IMG/VR virus record: IMGVR_UViG_3300046514_000653
Location: 1 to 64,000 of that record
Length of the DNA: 64,000 nucleotides
Source: a virus
Reading direction: 5' to 3' (one strand)
In this document: piece after piece, positions 63,259 to 64,000 of the stretch
Layout of the letters: each line of letters begins with the position of its first letter
Position numbering within the stretch: the stretch's first letter is position 1
The notes under the pieces: model-generated
Database searches by the model: none
The model's input: only the letters and a program-made list of their open reading frames with translations
Told to the model about the DNA's origin: nothing
Translations under genes and position numbers: made by a program

Positions 63259-64000
63259 TTAGCTGACTGCGCCGGAGATGAACGCGCCCATTTCCTTCGC
63301 GGTCTGCTGATAGATGTAGGCCAACTCCATCTCGACGCGAGTGGACTCGTTCTCGTCGATGTAGAAGCTCTTCATGCGGCCACCGAGAGCAGAAGCACCC
63401 AGATAGCCGTTCCAGGAGTAGCAGAAGCCAGAGCCGGGGATGCCGAGCCCTGCGGACTGCGGCGTGTAGACCAACAGCACATGCTTGCCGCCGATGAACG
63501 CATTGGTCTCGGTAGCGTTGATCGAGGTGCCACCCGAGTCCGGACCAACACCCTCTTCGCCGTTGTTGACGATGCCATCCATGACCAGCACTTCTTCGAG
63601 TTCGAAGAGCTGAGCCATGGCGCGTTTCGCCACCTGTGCAGGCGCGTCGTTGGTGCCACCGAACTTGATGCGCTCAATGAAGTCCGGATGATCACAGAGT
63701 TTGTCGAAGACCTGGCGACCGAGAACCATCTTGTTCGGACGCATCAGGCCAGCGAGCTGCACGCGATTCTTGAGATCGCGGATGTCGGCGATGGGAGTGG
63801 ACCCGGTGTAGTCATCCCATTGCTGAACAGAAGTACCTGCGGTCGCGCCGGAGGTAACGCCAGTGATGTCGGTCGTCCACAGGCCGGAGTTGAAGAAGGC
63901 CGTCGCCCACGACTGCTCCTTGTTGATCATGGCCTGCTGGGTCAGATACTTCGTGGCGTCGGCGTCCAAGTTGAACGGGAAGTCGGCGTTGGCACGAGTC
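63259..64000 (-). CDS. major capsid protein, C-terminal part (cut by window edge)
   Basis: The frame is open to the right edge (continuing as RANADFPFNLDADATK). About 245 residues are present: AFFNSGLWTTDITGV, a NKMVLGRQVFDKLCDHPDFIERIK helix, LFELEEVLVMDGIVN, and the end SFYIDENESTRVEMELAYIYQ. The order and the NxxVLGxxVxxxLxxHPxxxxxIK string are those of HK97-fold phage capsid proteins that I recall. The start codon lies outside the window. Confidence 0.8.
   Translation of the reverse strand, partial: TRANADFPFNLDADATKYLTQQAMINKEQSWATAFFNSGLWTTDITGVTSGATAGTSVQQWDDYTGSTPIADIRDLKNRVQLAGLMRPNKMVLGRQVFDKLCDHPDFIERIKFGGTNDAPAQVAKRAMAQLFELEEVLVMDGIVNNGEEGVGPDSGGTSINATETNAFIGGKHVLLVYTPQSAGLGIPGSGFCYSWNGYLGASALGGRMKSFYIDENESTRVEMELAYIYQQTAKEMGAFISGAVS

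Noticed and set aside
1-64000. CRISPR array, insertion sequence, integrase or canonical parS (TGTTTCACGTGAAACA)
   Set aside because: None seen on reading both strands; the dispersed palindrome is too short and irregularly spaced for a CRISPR array and does not match canonical parS.

Overview
This window is most of a double-stranded DNA tailed phage (siphovirus type) or an integrated prophage. It has a long tape measure gene, a gpL-like tail hub, a lambda-style frameshifting tail chaperone pair, a major capsid gene cut by the right edge, and many very small, tightly packed genes with ATGA, GTGA and TGATG overlaps. No integrase, terminase, portal, tRNA or rRNA gene is visible. Host inference (moderate to low confidence): a Gram-negative soil-type bacterium such as an Acidobacteriota member, because the phage carries a PEP-CTERM (exosortase-type) protein, dockerin-like DVNGDG repeats and several signal peptides ending in a small residue plus AQ.

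Layout. (1) 1-6.6 kb, plus strand: an operon of accessory small genes, mostly uncharacterised phage families, with unusual richness in CGCGCG and CTAG; it ends in a long intrinsic terminator. (2) 6.6-8.8 kb: a sparse region with iterated repeats, then a minus-strand C5-cytosine methylase whose DNA is also open, with protein-like repeats, in a second frame. (3) 8.8-34 kb, plus strand: regulators (ribbon-helix-helix, XRE), a ParB-like protein with a histone H1-like tail, a P-loop ATPase, a macro domain protein, a DinG/XPD-type helicase, a recombination set (SSB-like, PD-(D/E)XK exonuclease, Sak4-like ATPase, XPF/ERCC4 nuclease), a candidate Acb2-type anti-CBASS protein, a uracil-DNA glycosylase/3'-5' exonuclease separated by about 6.4 kb from its family A polymerase, and between them a cargo of secreted proteins (PEP-CTERM, dockerin), a DUF2130 protein and small genes. 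(4) 34-64 kb, minus strand, convergent with the rest: read from the right edge it runs capsid, head-tail joining, tail tube, tail chaperones, tape measure, tail tip, three giant fibre or spike proteins that each begin with a Sec-type signal peptide, small membrane proteins (holin and spanin-like candidates) and a class 3 lipase.

Two genome-wide signals stand out. An 11-bp palindrome, CTAGTWACTAG, occurs 10 times exactly and about 9 more times with 1-2 mismatches, spread over the whole window and often covering stop codons; it looks like a dispersed protein-binding site (stoperator or centromere-like). A family of near-consensus promoters places the -10 box only 7-8 nt before the start codon, predicting leaderless mRNAs for several genes. 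All functional names come from reading motifs by eye; no database search was run.
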